DNA of 64,000 nt, from NCBI GenBank assembly GCA_002099365.1, contig MSED01000013.1, forward strand, positions 1,798,001 to 1,862,000, given 5' to 3'. Below, in pieces: positions 51,914-64,000 of this stretch. The position numbers and the translations under genes are program-made. The notes below the pieces were generated by a model that was not told the origin of the DNA, did not search any database, and was given only the letters and a program-made list of their open reading frames with translations. Every line of letters begins with the position of its first letter. Position 1 is the stretch's first letter. Source of the stretch: Phialophora verrucosa (Eukaryota; Ascomycota; Eurotiomycetes; Chaetothyriales; Herpotrichiellaceae).

Positions 51914-53737
51914 ATGGCACGCGACGAACCCCTTCTGGCTCGAGCAGCGTCTCCCAACTCGTCCGCCCACGACATCGAAGAGGAAGATGCCCTCCTCACG
52001 GGCCAACCAACCCATCGACAACCCACAAAGAGACCCCAGAAATGGCGAGAAATTGGTCTTTTCGTATGGGCTCTGCTCGCCACCGTTGCTGTAATCATCC
52101 TGGCAGTCGTATATCAACATGAATCCTCGATAGCCCGCTCGAGACCGCGGACGGGAGGCTGGGGACCAGATGGGAAACCTTCAGGGAAAAGGAACATGAT
52201 TTTCATGGTGTCGGATGGCATGGGACCTACATCTCTGTCGATGACAAGGAGTTGGAGACAATATTCGAGCGGATTGCCCCTGGATGATGTCCTGATCCTC
52301 GACAAGCATCACATTGGCAACTCGAGGACTGCGAGTTCGAGCAGTCTAGTCACCGACTCGGCTGCCGGCGCAACCGCGTTTTCATGCGGTTTCAAGAGTT
52401 ACAATGGCGCCATATCGGTCTTGCCGGACCACACTCCCTGCGGTACAGTTCTCGAGGCTGCCAAAAGAGCGGGCTACATGACTGGACTGGTGGTCACCAC
52501 GAGAATCACCGATGCGACGCCCGCGTGCTTTGCAGCCCACGCCAATCGAAGAGAATACGAAGATTTGATCGCAGAGCAAATGGTTGGCCACTATCCTCTC
52601 GGTCGCGTCGTTGATCTCATGATCGGCGGCGGAAGATGCCATTTCGTCCCCAACACAACCGAGGATTCATGTCGAGCAGACGATAAGGACATTGTCGCAA
52701 TGGCCAAGGACAAATACGGCTTCACCTACGTCGATAATCGCAAAGATTTCGATGATCTAGACCCTAACGGCGTTAAGCTCCCGCTTCTTGCCCTGGTCGC
52801 TAGAGCCGACATCCCTTATGAAATTGACCGAGTTCACGTTTCAGACATATACCCATCCCAGGCTGAAATGGCCCGTTTCGCATTGAAAGCTCTATCAGCA
52901 GCGACAAAGGATTCTGAGCAGGGCTTCTTCCTGATGATCGAAGGCTCTCGAATCGACCATGCGGGCCACGCGAACGATCCTGGCGCCCAAGTCCGCGAAG
53001 TCATGGCTCACGACAAAGCCTTTGGCGAAGTCCTGGACTTCTTGGAGAAGGACGAGACCGAGGGCGTTTTGGTGTCGACATCCGACCACGAAACAGGCGG
53101 ACTGGCAGCAGCAAGGCAACTGCACGAAGCATACCCGATCTACCGGTGGTTCCCCGCGGTGCTGGACAATGCAACCCATTCGACAGAATACCTCGCCCTC
53201 GAATGGTCGGAATACCTCTCCTCATCCGAGTCAGATGTGTCACGAAAAGGCCAATCCTCCAAACTCCGCGAGCTAATCACTTCATGCCTGGGGATAACCG
53301 ACACTTCGGACGAAGAGATCGAGGCTATCATCGATGCCACACCCACGTGGCCGCCGTTTTACCATTTCTCCGATATGATCTCCCGACGCGCACAGATCGG
53401 TTGGTCCACGCACGGGCACTCCGCCGTCGACGTCAATATCTACGCTTCCCACCCTTCGCACGCACCGCAGCTGGTCGGTAACCACGAGAACACTGAGGTC
53501 GGGCAATTCATTGCCGAGTATTTAGATCTAGACCTCGAAGTCGTAACAAAGGAGTTGAAGGCAAAGAAGGTCAAGACACAGAGTGGCGACGAGGGGCACG
53601 AATGGGGCGAATGGATGGGTCCAGAAGGACTTCCAGTCAACGAAGATGGCAGCCTCGTGTCATTAGACGCATACCATGGAGATTTCAAACATCGAAAACG
53701 CGAACTTGAGGAATGCGGATGTGGGCTGAGGCATTAG
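51914..53737 (+). CDS. PHO8: Vacuolar-type alkaline phosphatase
   Basis: 607 aa from the ATG at 51914, single exon. The cytosolic tail (MARDEPLLARAASPN...EEEDALLTGQP) carries a DALLTG dileucine-like stretch of the kind that sorts Pho8 to the vacuole. TM residues are about 48-67. The catalytic blocks are DGMGPTSLSM (101-110, metal site), TDSAAGAT with the nucleophile Ser149, RIDHAGHANDP and SDHETGG (zinc ligands), and WSTHGHSAVDVNIYA. The enzyme is a type II membrane protein with the active side in the vacuole lumen; it hydrolyses phosphomonoesters and recovers phosphate. The length is close to yeast Pho8 (566 aa). No Cys/Gly GPI tail is seen; it ends in CGCGLRH. Confidence 0.95.
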   Translation: MARDEPLLARAASPNSSAHDIEEEDALLTGQPTHRQPTKRPQKWREIGLFVWALLATVAVIILAVVYQHESSIARSRPRTGGWGPDGKPSGKRNMIFMVSDGMGPTSLSMTRSWRQYSSGLPLDDVLILDKHHIGNSRTASSSSLVTDSAAGATAFSCGFKSYNGAISVLPDHTPCGTVLEAAKRAGYMTGLVVTTRITDATPACFAAHANRREYEDLIAEQMVGHYPLGRVVDLMIGGGRCHFVPNTTEDSCRADDKDIVAMAKDKYGFTYVDNRKDFDDLDPNGVKLPLLALVARADIPYEIDRVHVSDIYPSQAEMARFALKALSAATKDSEQGFFLMIEGSRIDHAGHANDPGAQVREVMAHDKAFGEVLDFLEKDETEGVLVSTSDHETGGLAAARQLHEAYPIYRWFPAVLDNATHSTEYLALEWSEYLSSSESDVSRKGQSSKLRELITSCLGITDTSDEEIEAIIDATPTWPPFYHFSDMISRRAQIGWSTHGHSAVDVNIYASHPSHAPQLVGNHENTEVGQFIAEYLDLDLEVVTKELKAKKVKTQSGDEGHEWGEWMGPEGLPVNEDGSLVSLDAYHGDFKHRKRELEECGCGLRH

Positions 53738-55189
53738 CCTTGTGTGGAGGAATTTTTGGTACAGTAGAACAAGCGTTACACTGATGACAACCTCGCGGCG
53801 TTTAGGAGTTTGGCGAGGAGAGAAGTGTCTCTCATAGGCAAATGGGACACCGTGTTTTAGACTCTGGATTCCCGTCACGCTGCCGAGTAGACTGAAGTCG
53901 TGCCGCGATTCGACTTCTTTTGGCCTCTTATATACTGTGTGTACGGAGTTTATACAAATTGATCGAGTCCCCTCCATCCCAATCGAAAATGCATCGGATA
54001 GCTTCCCCCATCCGCATAATGGATACGTGGTGGTTCAAGCGATGTTGGCGATACTCGGTATTCGTCGTCTAAATCCTTTCTTCTCTGCCATCCTTCGCTT
54101 TTTTTCGTTTTGTCCCGTCTCGCGCATTTCAATCCACAGCACTGCGTACAGTATCTGGAGGACCATCGTCTCGCACTCCGGTCGTTCCTCGAGCACTTCA
54201 CATACGGGTACACTGTACCGTGTACTATGTACTCTCAGTCTGCGCTGGGTCCTCGACGTGACGTGCACTAGATACCGTCGAACCTTGCTCTGCTCCCGTG
54301 GCCAGCTCCATGGACTCCGTAGCTTCTTGCCACTTACGGAGTATAGTATAGAGTATCGAGACCGAGAGCGTCGCCACTTACGGATTATAGTACTCGGTAC
54401 CTCGTATAGAGTATGGATACCAAGGGCGTTGGCCCTTCGCACCCCAATGCGGTGGTTGGGAGCTTGCAGCGCTGGTGGTCAATGGCATCCCCTAGCACGG
54501 GTACGGATACAGGTACGGGTGGCTGGAATCGTGGAGCATTGCCTGCTTGGGGCCTCGCAAAGTCGCAATCTCGACGCCCGCCCACCCGGCCGCCCCCAGG
54601 CGATCACGGCGACCACCCGGAAAAAGCCTCCGCAGCCTCCCAAAGCCTACCGAGATGTGGCTGGGTGGCCTTGAATCCACGTCGATGACGGGATATTCTC
54701 ATCCACCTTCCACTCTTGCAGTGGTTCGAGGGTCCAGCGCGAAACCAGCCGTGTTTAATTCGTGCTCATCTTCCTGTGAAGAACGAGGTAGCTTCCTATG
54801 AAGAAGTAAGTAGGTAGCCCTCGGGCTCATCAAGCTTAATAGGAGAAGAGGTTCGCTTGCGGATAACAATAGGGAAACAAGTTGAAGATCGGAACTAATT
54901 CTTTTTTGGATGGCGATCAGTTCATTACATTTCCTTGTGGGGATCTCCTATACCCGTGATCTAAACTTGGGGAAAAAAAAACAAGTCCGCTATGCTGGAC
55001 ACTGTATTGCAGGTTTGATATAAACAAAGACATAAGCCCATCCTGTATGAGGGCTGCGTGGTTCCCATTACTATCGTTCTCCAGACGACCGGGTGCTAAA
55101 TGCGACATGATGATGATGCTTTTGGACATGATAGGTACATTCCCTCCATTAGTCGTGGCTTTCTCTGGTACCTTCCGACAACGACCCAT
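53738..55189. other. Intergenic, about 1.4 kb; no gene seen
   Basis: Sequence between the phosphatase stop and the small secreted-protein stop. A second dense group of TACGGAGTATAG/GAGTATCGAG/CTCGGTACCTCG words lies at about 54330-54420. Frames of up to 245 codons are driven by low-complexity runs and resemble no family. Confidence 0.5.
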
Positions 55190-55753
55190 TTAAGCTTTGC
55201 TGGGGGGAGCAGCGGGAGGAGGGCAAGAGCCACCAATGTCAACGATCCAGGCGGCCGAGTTGAACTCGGTGTGGATCTCAGCGAGCTGCCAGCCGGTGGG
55301 GCCGACGACCTCAGCGTCACCGACCTTGATAGCCTTCAAGATCGTGATACCCTGGGCGGGATAGGTGTTCTGGCCGACCTGGCCGACCCATCGGAGGGCA
55401 ATGACACCGTCGCAGGTGATGGCATCAGTGCCCAAGACGGTGACACCGATGGCGGGTTGAGAGCCCTGGCCTTGCTCATATGCCTGGGCAGACGGGAAGG
55501 TAGGGCCACCGAGCGGGATACCGGCGATGTAGTTGATCGAGTCGGAAGTGTCGACGAGCTGAGGGTACAGCAGGTTCTCGGCTGTTGCTTCGTCGTAGTT
55601 GGTCAGGGTTGAGATCCAAGTGGTCTCAATGGCGATGGCGACATCGTAAGGAATGCACTGCGCGCCACCATCATATCCGCGGGCCTTGAGAGCTGGAGCG
55701 GCGGAGGCGAGAGCGGCCAAGGTGACGGGAGCGACGACGGTTGAGAAACGCAT
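55190..55753 (-). CDS. Small secreted NTF2-like protein
   Basis: 187 aa, single exon. The signal peptide is MRFSTVVAPVTLAALASAAPALKARG, with a Lys-Ala-Arg site suited to Kex2-like processing. The rest is a compact domain: IAIETTWISTLTNYDEATAENLLYPQLVDTSDSINYIAGIPLGGPTFPSAQAYEQGQG, then GVTVLGTDAITCDGVIALRWVGQ and LAEIHTEFNSAAWIVDIGGSC. The order and several key positions match the C-terminal domain of the protein at 8293-9554 (DISDSINFMAGFPLGAITFNSKAAFDYGQG). The Thr-rich arm is absent. Codon use is strongly C/G-ending, as expected for high expression. A role in secretion or host/substrate contact is guesswork. Confidence 0.83.
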   Translation of the reverse strand: MRFSTVVAPVTLAALASAAPALKARGYDGGAQCIPYDVAIAIETTWISTLTNYDEATAENLLYPQLVDTSDSINYIAGIPLGGPTFPSAQAYEQGQGSQPAIGVTVLGTDAITCDGVIALRWVGQVGQNTYPAQGITILKAIKVGDAEVVGPTGWQLAEIHTEFNSAAWIVDIGGSCPPPAAPPSKA

Positions 55754-57857
55754 GGTGATGTGTTGACTTGTTGTCTGAAAAGATAGACTTTGTGTTGGAT
55801 TAATGAGGCTGTGCCTGGTGTGGTTGGTATGTATTATATACTTGAGGACAACGAGTGGCCTTGTTTGTAAAAGAAAGTGATATTGCTGTTGTGGAGAGCT
55901 GAACTGATGATCTGGGTGAGAGGGAAGCTTCTGAGGCGTGGGAGACCAGGTGCTTTATGTGTTCGGGCACACAGCTGTAGGCTGGCTGCCTCGCATATGG
56001 AGTACATTTTGCTTGCTCGCCTGGACTGAGATAGGAATAGCAAGTGGCAGGCGTGCCAGGCTCTGCTGCGCCTTCGTCACTGGTCGGTTTCCCTGAACGT
56101 GGTCGGCGTCGCGGCAGGAAATTGTCAGGCCTGCTCTGTTAGCGTTAAGGTTTTCCAAGCTCTTGCCTTGCTTTGCTTAGAATGCAACGATTCTCCGGCG
56201 ACTCGCATGACGTGTTAGGCCGGATGCAGGAACAGTCTCTGGCATTGGTCTGATGTGAGCTGCCAATTGGGCGCATGGGCGCAGGAGCTGTCAGCTTGGG
56301 CAGCGTTATACCGGATGAGGCGAAGATACGAAGACCTGAAGGATTCCTGACTGACGGAGGAGTCACTTAGGCGACTGGCGAGCCCGTGAACATGGTGCTG
56401 ATGGCGGAGGCGCAAGAGGAAGGCTGGAGCCCTAGCAGTGCCCTAAACCGTTCGAGGTCGGGACCCGGCGATGGATGTTGCTATCCTCGGACGCGGCTTG
56501 CGTGATCATTGGCCTACCCCGCCACTCGGGCGTGGATTTTTGGGATGGATGCTTGCCTCGACCCCAGTCACCCTGCCCAGCGGACATCGCTTGCGACAAG
56601 GGCAGCCTAGTTGGCCTCAGCACTTGGCTGTGCTCTGTAAAAAGCTTAGTTTGACTCTGCCCACGAATGAAGGATTGCCCGTTGTCGTGACCAGATGCAC
56701 GTCAGCCGCAAGACCCGCAGCATCGGGTGAAAAAAATCATGAGGGTGAATTCTGAAGATAGGCTCTGACGCCGTACTGTGACAGTCCTGATTCGCCGCTG
56801 TTCATTAGGGAAGAAGGGAGTTACTGGGTAGGGTATCCGGACTCGTGGCTGGCTTACCTGCGGAGTTGTACCGGGTGAACGCTCATCTACGAGTAAGGGA
56901 ATCAAATAACCTTCAGCATAAAGCAGGAATAACCCAAAATGTGAGAAGGCCAAGATGACCCGATCAGGCGATGAGTTAGGCAACGTGTGATTTCACGTCA
57001 ATGGCGTTGGGTTAGCAAGTTACTCGTACAGTAGCAGGGGTTACAAGTACTCCATGTTGAACAAGATTGACAGGCACAGTGGGAGAAGATCACCGAGCCG
57101 ATAGACAAGCACAGCAAGATAGAGTAACACAGCGCAAGCAGGTACAAAGCAATCACGTCACATGCACCTTCAAGCACCTCGCAAGCGCTTTACAGGCACC
57201 TCACAAACACCTCACAAGCAATCAACAACCCCGAATGCAAAGTCGGCTTTTGCATGTCAATCACTCAACAGCTTATCCAAGGAATAGTTTGCCCCTTTGA
57301 ATGCGTGCCAATCTATCACTCATCGTGCTCTTGTTGCATTCATGCTACACTATCCATTACTCGAGTTGGCGGTCCGTTCTCTCAAGTCAATCAACACCAC
57401 TTCTGCATCGCGTCAAGACCGCCACCGCTTGGCCCTGCAACTGCTTCCAAATGCAGATGGAGAGCTACTCAAGCTAATGCAGGCCAGCTCGTGCTGATCC
57501 ACCAGAGCTGAGGGCTATCCCGAGATTCCGCCCGCTCTCACCACTCCCGCTTCAGCCTGTCCATTAATGTGCTGACCAGCACCCTCCTTCCACCTGCCCA
57601 AGCCGAATCTGTGCTTCATTGCTCTCGCAGAGACTGATGAGGCTGCCTTCGACGTCCAGTCTCTGCCGCACCCAACATAACCTGCAGCCTGCTGCGAGCT
57701 GACTGCCTTGAGTTTGGACTTGGACTGGGGCAACAAGAAATGACTGCATTCATGAGGTGGAGGGCTTGATAATCACACCTGGCGGCAGATCAGATTAAGA
57801 TATCGATCCGTGGGACGGCTCGGACGCAGAGACCTCGAGAAGCATAGTTCTCTGCCC
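55754..57857. other. Intergenic, about 2.1 kb; no gene seen
   Basis: Promoter of the small secreted protein and 3' flank of RTC1. Near 57117-57220 the words CAAGCA, GCACCTC and CAAACACCTCACAAGC repeat loosely. No frame with family likeness is present. Confidence 0.5.
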
Positions 57858-60800
57858 TCACGACTTTGACTGTGAGTTTCCATCTTCCTCTTCGCCGGGA
57901 GTAATCAGCCGAACGCTTTTTCGTGAGCTACTAAATCCCGATGTGCGTCCTCGACCGCTGGCTCTTCTGCCGGGCAAACTCCGCTCGTCGCCGCTCTGCG
58001 TTGTCCGCTCCGCTGCAAAGCTGTTTCGGAGAGCCGCCCTCGCCTTGTCAACCGCAGGGCTAGGTGCTGCCTTCAAAGGATCTCGCTTGGTTGAGCCGCT
58101 TGTGCTATGCCCTGGACTCGTGCCCCGAATAAGCTTGACTTCGTCCTCTCGTTTGATTTGCTGCTCGATGCGGTGTTCTCGTGTCAGACCGGGGCCACAG
58201 TCGCAGCCGCAGCCTGGCGTCGGACATCGCCCTTCACTGGAATGTTGACCGAACCACTCCATCAAGCACCGGACGTGACCTGAATGGCCGCAGGCTTGGC
58301 AACCCATCCACATACTGTTCTTCTGGCCCCAGAGCGGGGTGTGGTTGGCCACCTTCGTATCCGGACCTTTTTTATAGCCATCCTCGAGCGATTCGCATAT
58401 CGGACAGACTGCCCTTACCCCCCGACACCGCTCACACGTATTTCTTCCTGCTGACATCGGTGCCTGGCAGTCGCTACATACGATCGACAGTGTACTTTGA
58501 TCTCCGCTGGGCAGACCGCTGCCAGCCCGCTTGGCCTCCGATGCTGGCTGATAGATCTGAGGGTACTCAAACTCAACACACATTTTTCTCAACAGTGCTG
58601 CAGGTTCGAAGAGCCCCGTCTGCGTCAAAAATAACAAATGGCCTTCGAAGATACTGCCGATGACCCGATGTCCAAGTTGCGGGGTCATCAACCTGTCGGC
58701 GAGATTGTCCACAGCTTTGCCTGGCGCTCTCTTCATGTTGCGAAAGCTTGGGTGAAAAAAATACTGATGCACGTGCATTAGAAGGTGTGCCGAAAATTGC
58801 GCATGTGCAATACCGCTCTCGAGATCGAAGGATATGCATTGGCATATCAATGGAAGTGACGACCATGCAAATGGCCGTTTTGGCTCGTACTTTGACAGGT
58901 CGATCGGGCGGAAATCTTGGGGCAAGTACGTCGCGCAGTCCAACTCGTCCAGGGACAGACTCTTCAGTAGCTCGGTCTCATTCGTTAGGGCGCTTTCGCC
59001 GTTATTATTACGCGAAGGCTCAGACCGAATAGGGTTTGAGGTGTGAATTCGTGGCTTGGGGTCCGAGACGCCTGCCTCGAAATGAAAGATGTCTGGTGAT
59101 GATGATACCGCCGTGCCTAGCTGTGATGGGAGGGTAGGCTCATGCTCCTGACTTGCATGCCAGTGGTCTCTGTCCTCTCTACGCGCGTGCCAGGTACTCT
59201 TTTCCTCCGAAGAAGAGGTCTGTCCGTCCAGCCCGAACCTCATTTGTAGCGGTGGCTCAACCGCAGAGACACCAGGTGAGGGTTCGCCAGACTCGGTAAT
59301 CGCTCTCTGATCCACGCTTGGCCGATCAATAGAGCGATAGGAGTATGTTCCGTCGAAATCATCATCATTGTCTGAACTGAGATCGCTCGGTTGACGCCGC
59401 AAAGAGGCTCTGCGCGTACCGTGCGGAGATTCCAGGGACTGCCCAACAGACTGCACTTTCTGCGAGCTATCTGTCGATACAGAGAACATGGGAAAACTCT
59501 CTGCAGAGTCATGTCTGGGCCCGGAAGCTCCGCTGTGTATTGGGTCACCCAAACTCAGTATTGGCCGAGCTTGAGCACGATAATCCCGTAGTGCCGCTCT
59601 TCGATCTTCCTGAGATCTTCTTTGTCCTGGCACATGCTTCTGCTCCACCGGTGAATCGGATTTTGGCCGTTTAACGGGGGCCACGGGCGACCCGGTAATC
59701 TTTGATGGCTTCTTGGCAGTCTCCGCGGATTTGTGCAGTTCAGGTGAGGACGTGTCCGATCTTGTAACCTGATCTGGCGAGTTCATCAAAGCTCGAGCAG
59801 CAGCAGCGGCGGCGGAGTGTGAGCTTAGCACTGAAGGTGGTAGTGGTGGAAGGTTATCCAGTCTGTCCTCAATGTTGGCTTGAGCCCATTTTTTATCATC
59901 GGTTGGAGGTGAATTCGGTAGCGGTTTGGCTAGGGGTGTATTCATATTTGAGGTGCTGTCAACATCAAGGCCACCCCGGACACGGTCGCCTTCAGCTACA
60001 CCTCTGAACAGGCTGCTGATCAATTTGTGACCTTTGCTGTCATAGTGTGAGTTGTGTCCTCGGTCCGGAAGACCGGCAAGTGGTGAAAGACCTGGGCGAC
60101 GCGCGCCCGATCGGAAGCTTTCCAACGTCTCCTTTCTTCGAACAGCGTCAGCTCGTCGTCGGGCACGGTTGGCATCTGCCCAATCTTTCAGTTCCGGAAC
60201 GATCACCGTGCCTAGAATACGCCAAGTCTGTGCCATACGGTGCATGCCCACCATGTCGCAAGCTGCTGCATTTTGACGAAAAACCTCCTGCAGACGGTGG
60301 AGAATCGAGTCTGGGGCAGACCGGTTCGTTTCGGCCGTCGCCGGCGTGGCATAGTGTGAGGCCAAATATTCTACGACTTCTGCCTCAGCCGCCACACCTG
60401 GCACGTACCCAACGGCGCCAACTTGATCGTTGTTGAATAGGTCCGGACGGGTCAGGACGGCTTCGTCAAGTGACAGAATCGGCGGTTTTTGATCCACCGA
60501 CGGCGGGCTATTTGTCTGAGACTTGTTTGACCTCGAGGCCATCGCGGTAGCTTCACGGCGACGAGCGCTCGTGTCCACTGTCGTCTCAAGCCCACCCTCG
60601 TCATCAGTCAGACTTCTGCTTGCCAAACCGTCATCACCACTGCTCAACTTGTCTCGCGGGACGCTCAGAAAGCCGACGGCAGTATCCCCGTGAGAAGTTG
60701 CATGTCGCAATTCTCTGTCCTCTGAGAAGCTGTAGTACTGCCCATCGGGAACGAATTGCGAAGTACATGGAGCAAGCTGGTTATACAAGGGTGTGTTATG

Positions 60801-62086
60801 TCTCACATCCCACTGGGTGAAAATGCCGTCGTCGGCAACCGTCCACAGCAGATCCTTGTCTGCCCACAAAAGGTCATTAGCCGGGGAGGTGTATTTGTCG
60901 AGTTCACGGAACGGTAACCAAGGCCGTCGAAGATCCCAGATGTGCACCCGGGGGTCATCATGGTAATAGGAGACGGCGACCTGGGTACTCTGCCATAAGT
61001 TCGTTTCCTCTGATTCCAAAATACTACAAGCTGGCCGCCACCTGATATTCTTGATGGCATGAGGGGCTTTGAGCTGACGGACAGGTTTCTGGCGTTTCTT
61101 GTCACTCTCAAAATCCCACACGCGGATATACTTGTCAAAGCCCCCGGAGACGACATGGCGACCATCCGGGTGATATTCAAGAGAATAACAGGCCTTTTCA
61201 TGCGCGTTAATGCTTAGCTTGGGTAACATAGGGGCACGCGCATCCCATTTTTGAACAAACCCGCCGTCGGAGCAGACGGCAAAGTCAAAAGGCTCCACGG
61301 GGGACCAGCGTACGTCTCGGACTGCACTTCGGACCTCAAACCTTGTGCGGGACTTCTCTGGCCTGGGGTCCCTCAAGTCCCACAGCCTGACCGACTTATC
61401 TTGGCTGGCGGACAGTAACAGATAGCCAGCATGAGGATCGATGTCTAGCTTGTTGATCTGTCCAGTGTGTTCATGTAGCCAGGCCCATTCAGTCTTTGCG
61501 CTTGGAGCGTTCAGGTCGTACAATGCAATACGGCCATTCGTGCCAGCCGTGGCAATGATGTGCTCCCATTGCCCTATCGACCACTTGACGTCTCTTGCGG
61601 GAAGGTACTCTCTGCGCTTCTCGGCGCTGTCTGAGTGGGGAGAGATATGTGCCGAGGCATAGGAGCTGATGGAAGCCCGGAGATTGAAATCTTCGGTGAT
61701 CCTGCCATCGTGGATCCGAACTGTCTTGAGGATCTCTTTCCCGGCCAAGATGGCATGAGTCTTGCTCTTGTTGATGTCTAGGGCAGCGATAGGGATGCCG
61801 GTGCGATGGGTCACGGTTCGAGACGAGTGCGGACTGGTCATGGTGCTTGTCAGTCAACGCCGCGACTCCTAGCAAGCAGCCTTTCATACCTGTACGTGTG
61901 GATGCCGCTGATTCGACCCAAGCCGCCGTCTCTCTCGCCCTGCGCTGGGCTGCCATGCGCTTTGGAACCAATATGCTTGCCCCACGGCGCAATGATTCTC
62001 TGCAATTGGCCGAGCCGGCCCGGCGGTAGGGGAGGTGCTGGTGGAGGGACAAGACTCTGAGACTGAGAGTTGGAGGGGTCAGACAT
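57858..62086 (-). CDS. RTC1: SEA-complex WD40-RING protein Rtc1/WDR24
   Basis: Exons 62086-61890 and 61845-57858 join to 1394 aa. The 44-nt intron (GTATGA...CAAG with TTGACTGAC branch) places an N-terminal extension before TVTHRTGIPIAALDIN. Residues about 80-430 form the WD propeller (INKLDIDPHAGYLLLSASQDKSVRLWDLRD, LEYHPDGRHVVSGGFDKYIRVWDF). A long Ser/Pro-rich linker follows, then a helical alpha-solenoid-like part and a C-terminal RING with CSDCQAPMSAGRNTCERCRG, CPICESL, WMGCQACGHSGHVRCLMEWF and CPTPGCGCDC. This is the architecture of yeast Rtc1/Sea2 and human WDR24, a subunit of SEACAT/GATOR2 at the vacuole that regulates TORC1 in amino-acid response. ATG choice is by splice logic; starting at 61841 would remove the extension. 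Confidence 0.9.
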
Positions 62087-64000
62087 GTTCTTACCGTTTC
62101 AGCGACATCTACCGGAAGTGAGGATGATTGATGACGACGGGGCTGCGACGGCGGCCATCGGCAAGCGCCATCATTGGAACGGATGTCGAGCGCCAGACTT
62201 TGCGGTCCTGCAAGGTAGCTAGCTGCACACCAAGTCGCAGGTAGATGTGCACCACAAAAAGGGCAACGAAGCAGCATGGGAGAAAGGATGGAATTGGGAA
62301 ATGGAGCAGCGCGACTGGCTTGCAAGGCTGGAAGTGAGAGCGAGTGGAGCACAAGCTTGACAGCGCTGGCGAGGCTTCGAGGTCCGGGGATGCGGGACGC
62401 TTGCTGCAGCCCTTAATAACTTAACTAGGCGATTGCCTAGGCACGCATAACCCAGACCTTCGGCGGCAGGGTTCAGTTAATGCTCGCCGGTAAAATGCCT
62501 TCGGCTCTCAGACTCAGCAACTGCGCCGTTTCCTGTCTGTTACTTGTTTGGGCCCATAGCGATACTGATTAGCTGCCTCAACAGTTATCTTAGCCCAATA
62601 CCTGCCGCCTCTGCTGGGGACAAGGGGATGGACACAGGGGCTATCCCCTTTCCAGGTATTATCCATCCTGCCGGGTTGGTAGAGCTAGTGCCGGCAGCAA
62701 CAGCGTCGACCAGGGGCTATACAAGCCAGATGTACGTCCCGACGAGTCGCTTGGGATTGGGCATGAAGTGACCATCTACGGGCCGCACTATTCGCAGTTT
62801 GTCATCGCTAAATCGACAGGTGGCAGCAGCTACTGTGGCTACTCGCATTCCGGTTCTGACAAACCCCTCGGCGGTGAGCGAATTTCGACCTCTTTTCATG
62901 CTTCTTGCCCATTTGCTTCAGTTCTCCTTCACCCGCTCTTAAATTGCCCAAAATCAAGTCGCCAACTCGTGATGATGCGACACAAGTCCCGATGCGGCGT
63001 CGAGCCAGACGGTGCTACCATCAGGAGACATGTACCTAGGTACCTAGCACTTGCCTGATCCTCCCGTACCATGGCCAAGTGTTTGTCCAAATCTCTATAT
63101 TTCCTTCGCTGCTTCCATCGGCACCGCAAACTTCCTCCCTCCTCTTCCTGCCTGTCAAACCAGACCGGTTGCGACTGCGAGTGTGATTCCCAAATGCCCC
63201 AGCGTTGAGCTCACGGCCACTTACTGCGCTCTTCTCTTTCCACATCTTCTTCTTCATCGTCTGTCTCTCCCGAACTCACCTTTTCCTGTCATCCGTATCA
63301 CCACACTAAAGACTGCATTCTCCTGGAACTCCCCGCACTTCGCACCTGACATTTGACATTGGTATTTCTCATAGCTGTGGTGGAAGGTCACCAGGTACGT
63401 ACCACGGGCTGTGCGCTAGGCACGGGACATGGATTCTCACATGTCCAGTGACACCTTTTAGCTGCCATCCACTGCCTTGTTCCGCACTTCCCCTTGGGCC
63501 TAAGCCAACTGCAGGTGCATCGAGGATCGAGGCAGCCCCGCTACATGCACTATCATCACGGGCTCGCCTGAATCGTCCAGACCAGACACCATCTCAGTCA
63601 GAGTTGACGCTTCCAGACTCAGCTCGCTAGCCAGTCCTGGATCAACACCACAGCCCAATCATTTCTTTTTTTCCATCACGCGACAAGAGCGCGATCGCAA
63701 AAGGCCAACCCGATGAGCGATTCGATTACAGTTTGACCTGATCAGCTTCTGGGCTTCAAGCGGCGCCTGAAGTAAGGAACGAGACTACTGCACACCATCA
63801 CTCCATCAGGACCAGCAGCCGCAGGCCAATTTTGTCGCCTCCAGATCGCCTTCCCCCCAGTTCGATCGCCACCCGAAGGCCTCCTCTCCAACTTACGTCG
63901 TCATACGGCCAGCACCTTCATCTTTCACACTTTCAAACATCACTTCTCAGCTTGTCGACAATCGCTAATTGACTACCGAAGCAATCTTTTCCTTTCGTTA
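62087..64000. other. Long pyrimidine-rich spacer, probable leader of next gene
   Basis: About 1.9 kb with no gene. A further donor-like GGTAAGAACATG sits just upstream of the RTC1 ATG, so a non-coding 5' exon is possible. From about 63060 the plus strand is rich in CT tracts, poly-T runs and CTTTCACACTTTCAAACATCAC, which is the usual look of a fungal 5' leader ahead of a gene past 64000. Confidence 0.5.

Noticed and set aside
53937..54674. 245-codon plus-strand ORF
   Set aside because: Starts at a non-ATG codon in repeat-rich spacer and resembles no family.

Overview
The window is nuclear DNA of a filamentous ascomycete (Pezizomycotina). Protein genes have short GT-AG introns, mostly about 45-100 nt, often with CTAAC/CTGAC-like branch sites. 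Genes lie on both strands without operons. The families are typical of moulds: Crh-type GH16 enzymes, a bZIP-DUF3425 factor, a Sulfotransferase_4 protein, an NmrA-like protein, secreted Thr/Ser-rich proteins and a mitochondrial proline dehydrogenase. I cannot fix the class from sequence alone; Dothideomycetes or Eurotiomycetes are both possible.

Layout. 1-6.4 kb holds housekeeping genes: UTP17/NAN1, divergent from a three-exon RPB10, then an EFM2-like lysine methyltransferase. 8.3-19.1 kb holds a secreted Thr-rich NTF2-like protein, a class I methyltransferase whose 3' end is copied as an inverted repeat just downstream, a DUF1223 protein, a bZIP factor, a dienelactone hydrolase and an NmrA-like gene. 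19.9-27.3 kb is the least ordinary stretch: an unrecognised two-TM protein, two overlapping broken genes (an unknown gene on minus, a class 3 lipase remnant on plus), three intron-bearing tRNA-like genes within 1.4 kb, and an unrecognised protein with two RRM-like segments. 27.9-42.1 kb holds proline dehydrogenase, kinesin-8, a possible small membrane protein, an NDUFAF3-like protein, a Crh transglycosylase and an FAD monooxygenase. 42.1-47.4 kb is a 5-kb stretch with no supportable gene but many TACGGAGTA/TACTCCGTA-type words. 47.4-62.1 kb holds a Sulfotransferase_4 protein, a cell-surface-sensor-like membrane protein with a frame break, vacuolar alkaline phosphatase, a small secreted NTF2-like protein and the SEA-complex subunit RTC1/WDR24. 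The last 1.9 kb looks like the promoter and leader of a gene beyond the window.

How genes relate. There is no biosynthetic cluster. UTP17 and RPB10, both needed for ribosome production, share a 247-bp divergent promoter. The two secreted proteins at 8.3 and 55.2 kb share a core domain and look like distant paralogues. No phage, CRISPR or intact transposon is visible. The most notable non-standard items are the tRNA-like cluster with a 68-bp tandem duplication inside one putative intron, the inverted gene-end duplication, and the dense short-repeat field.
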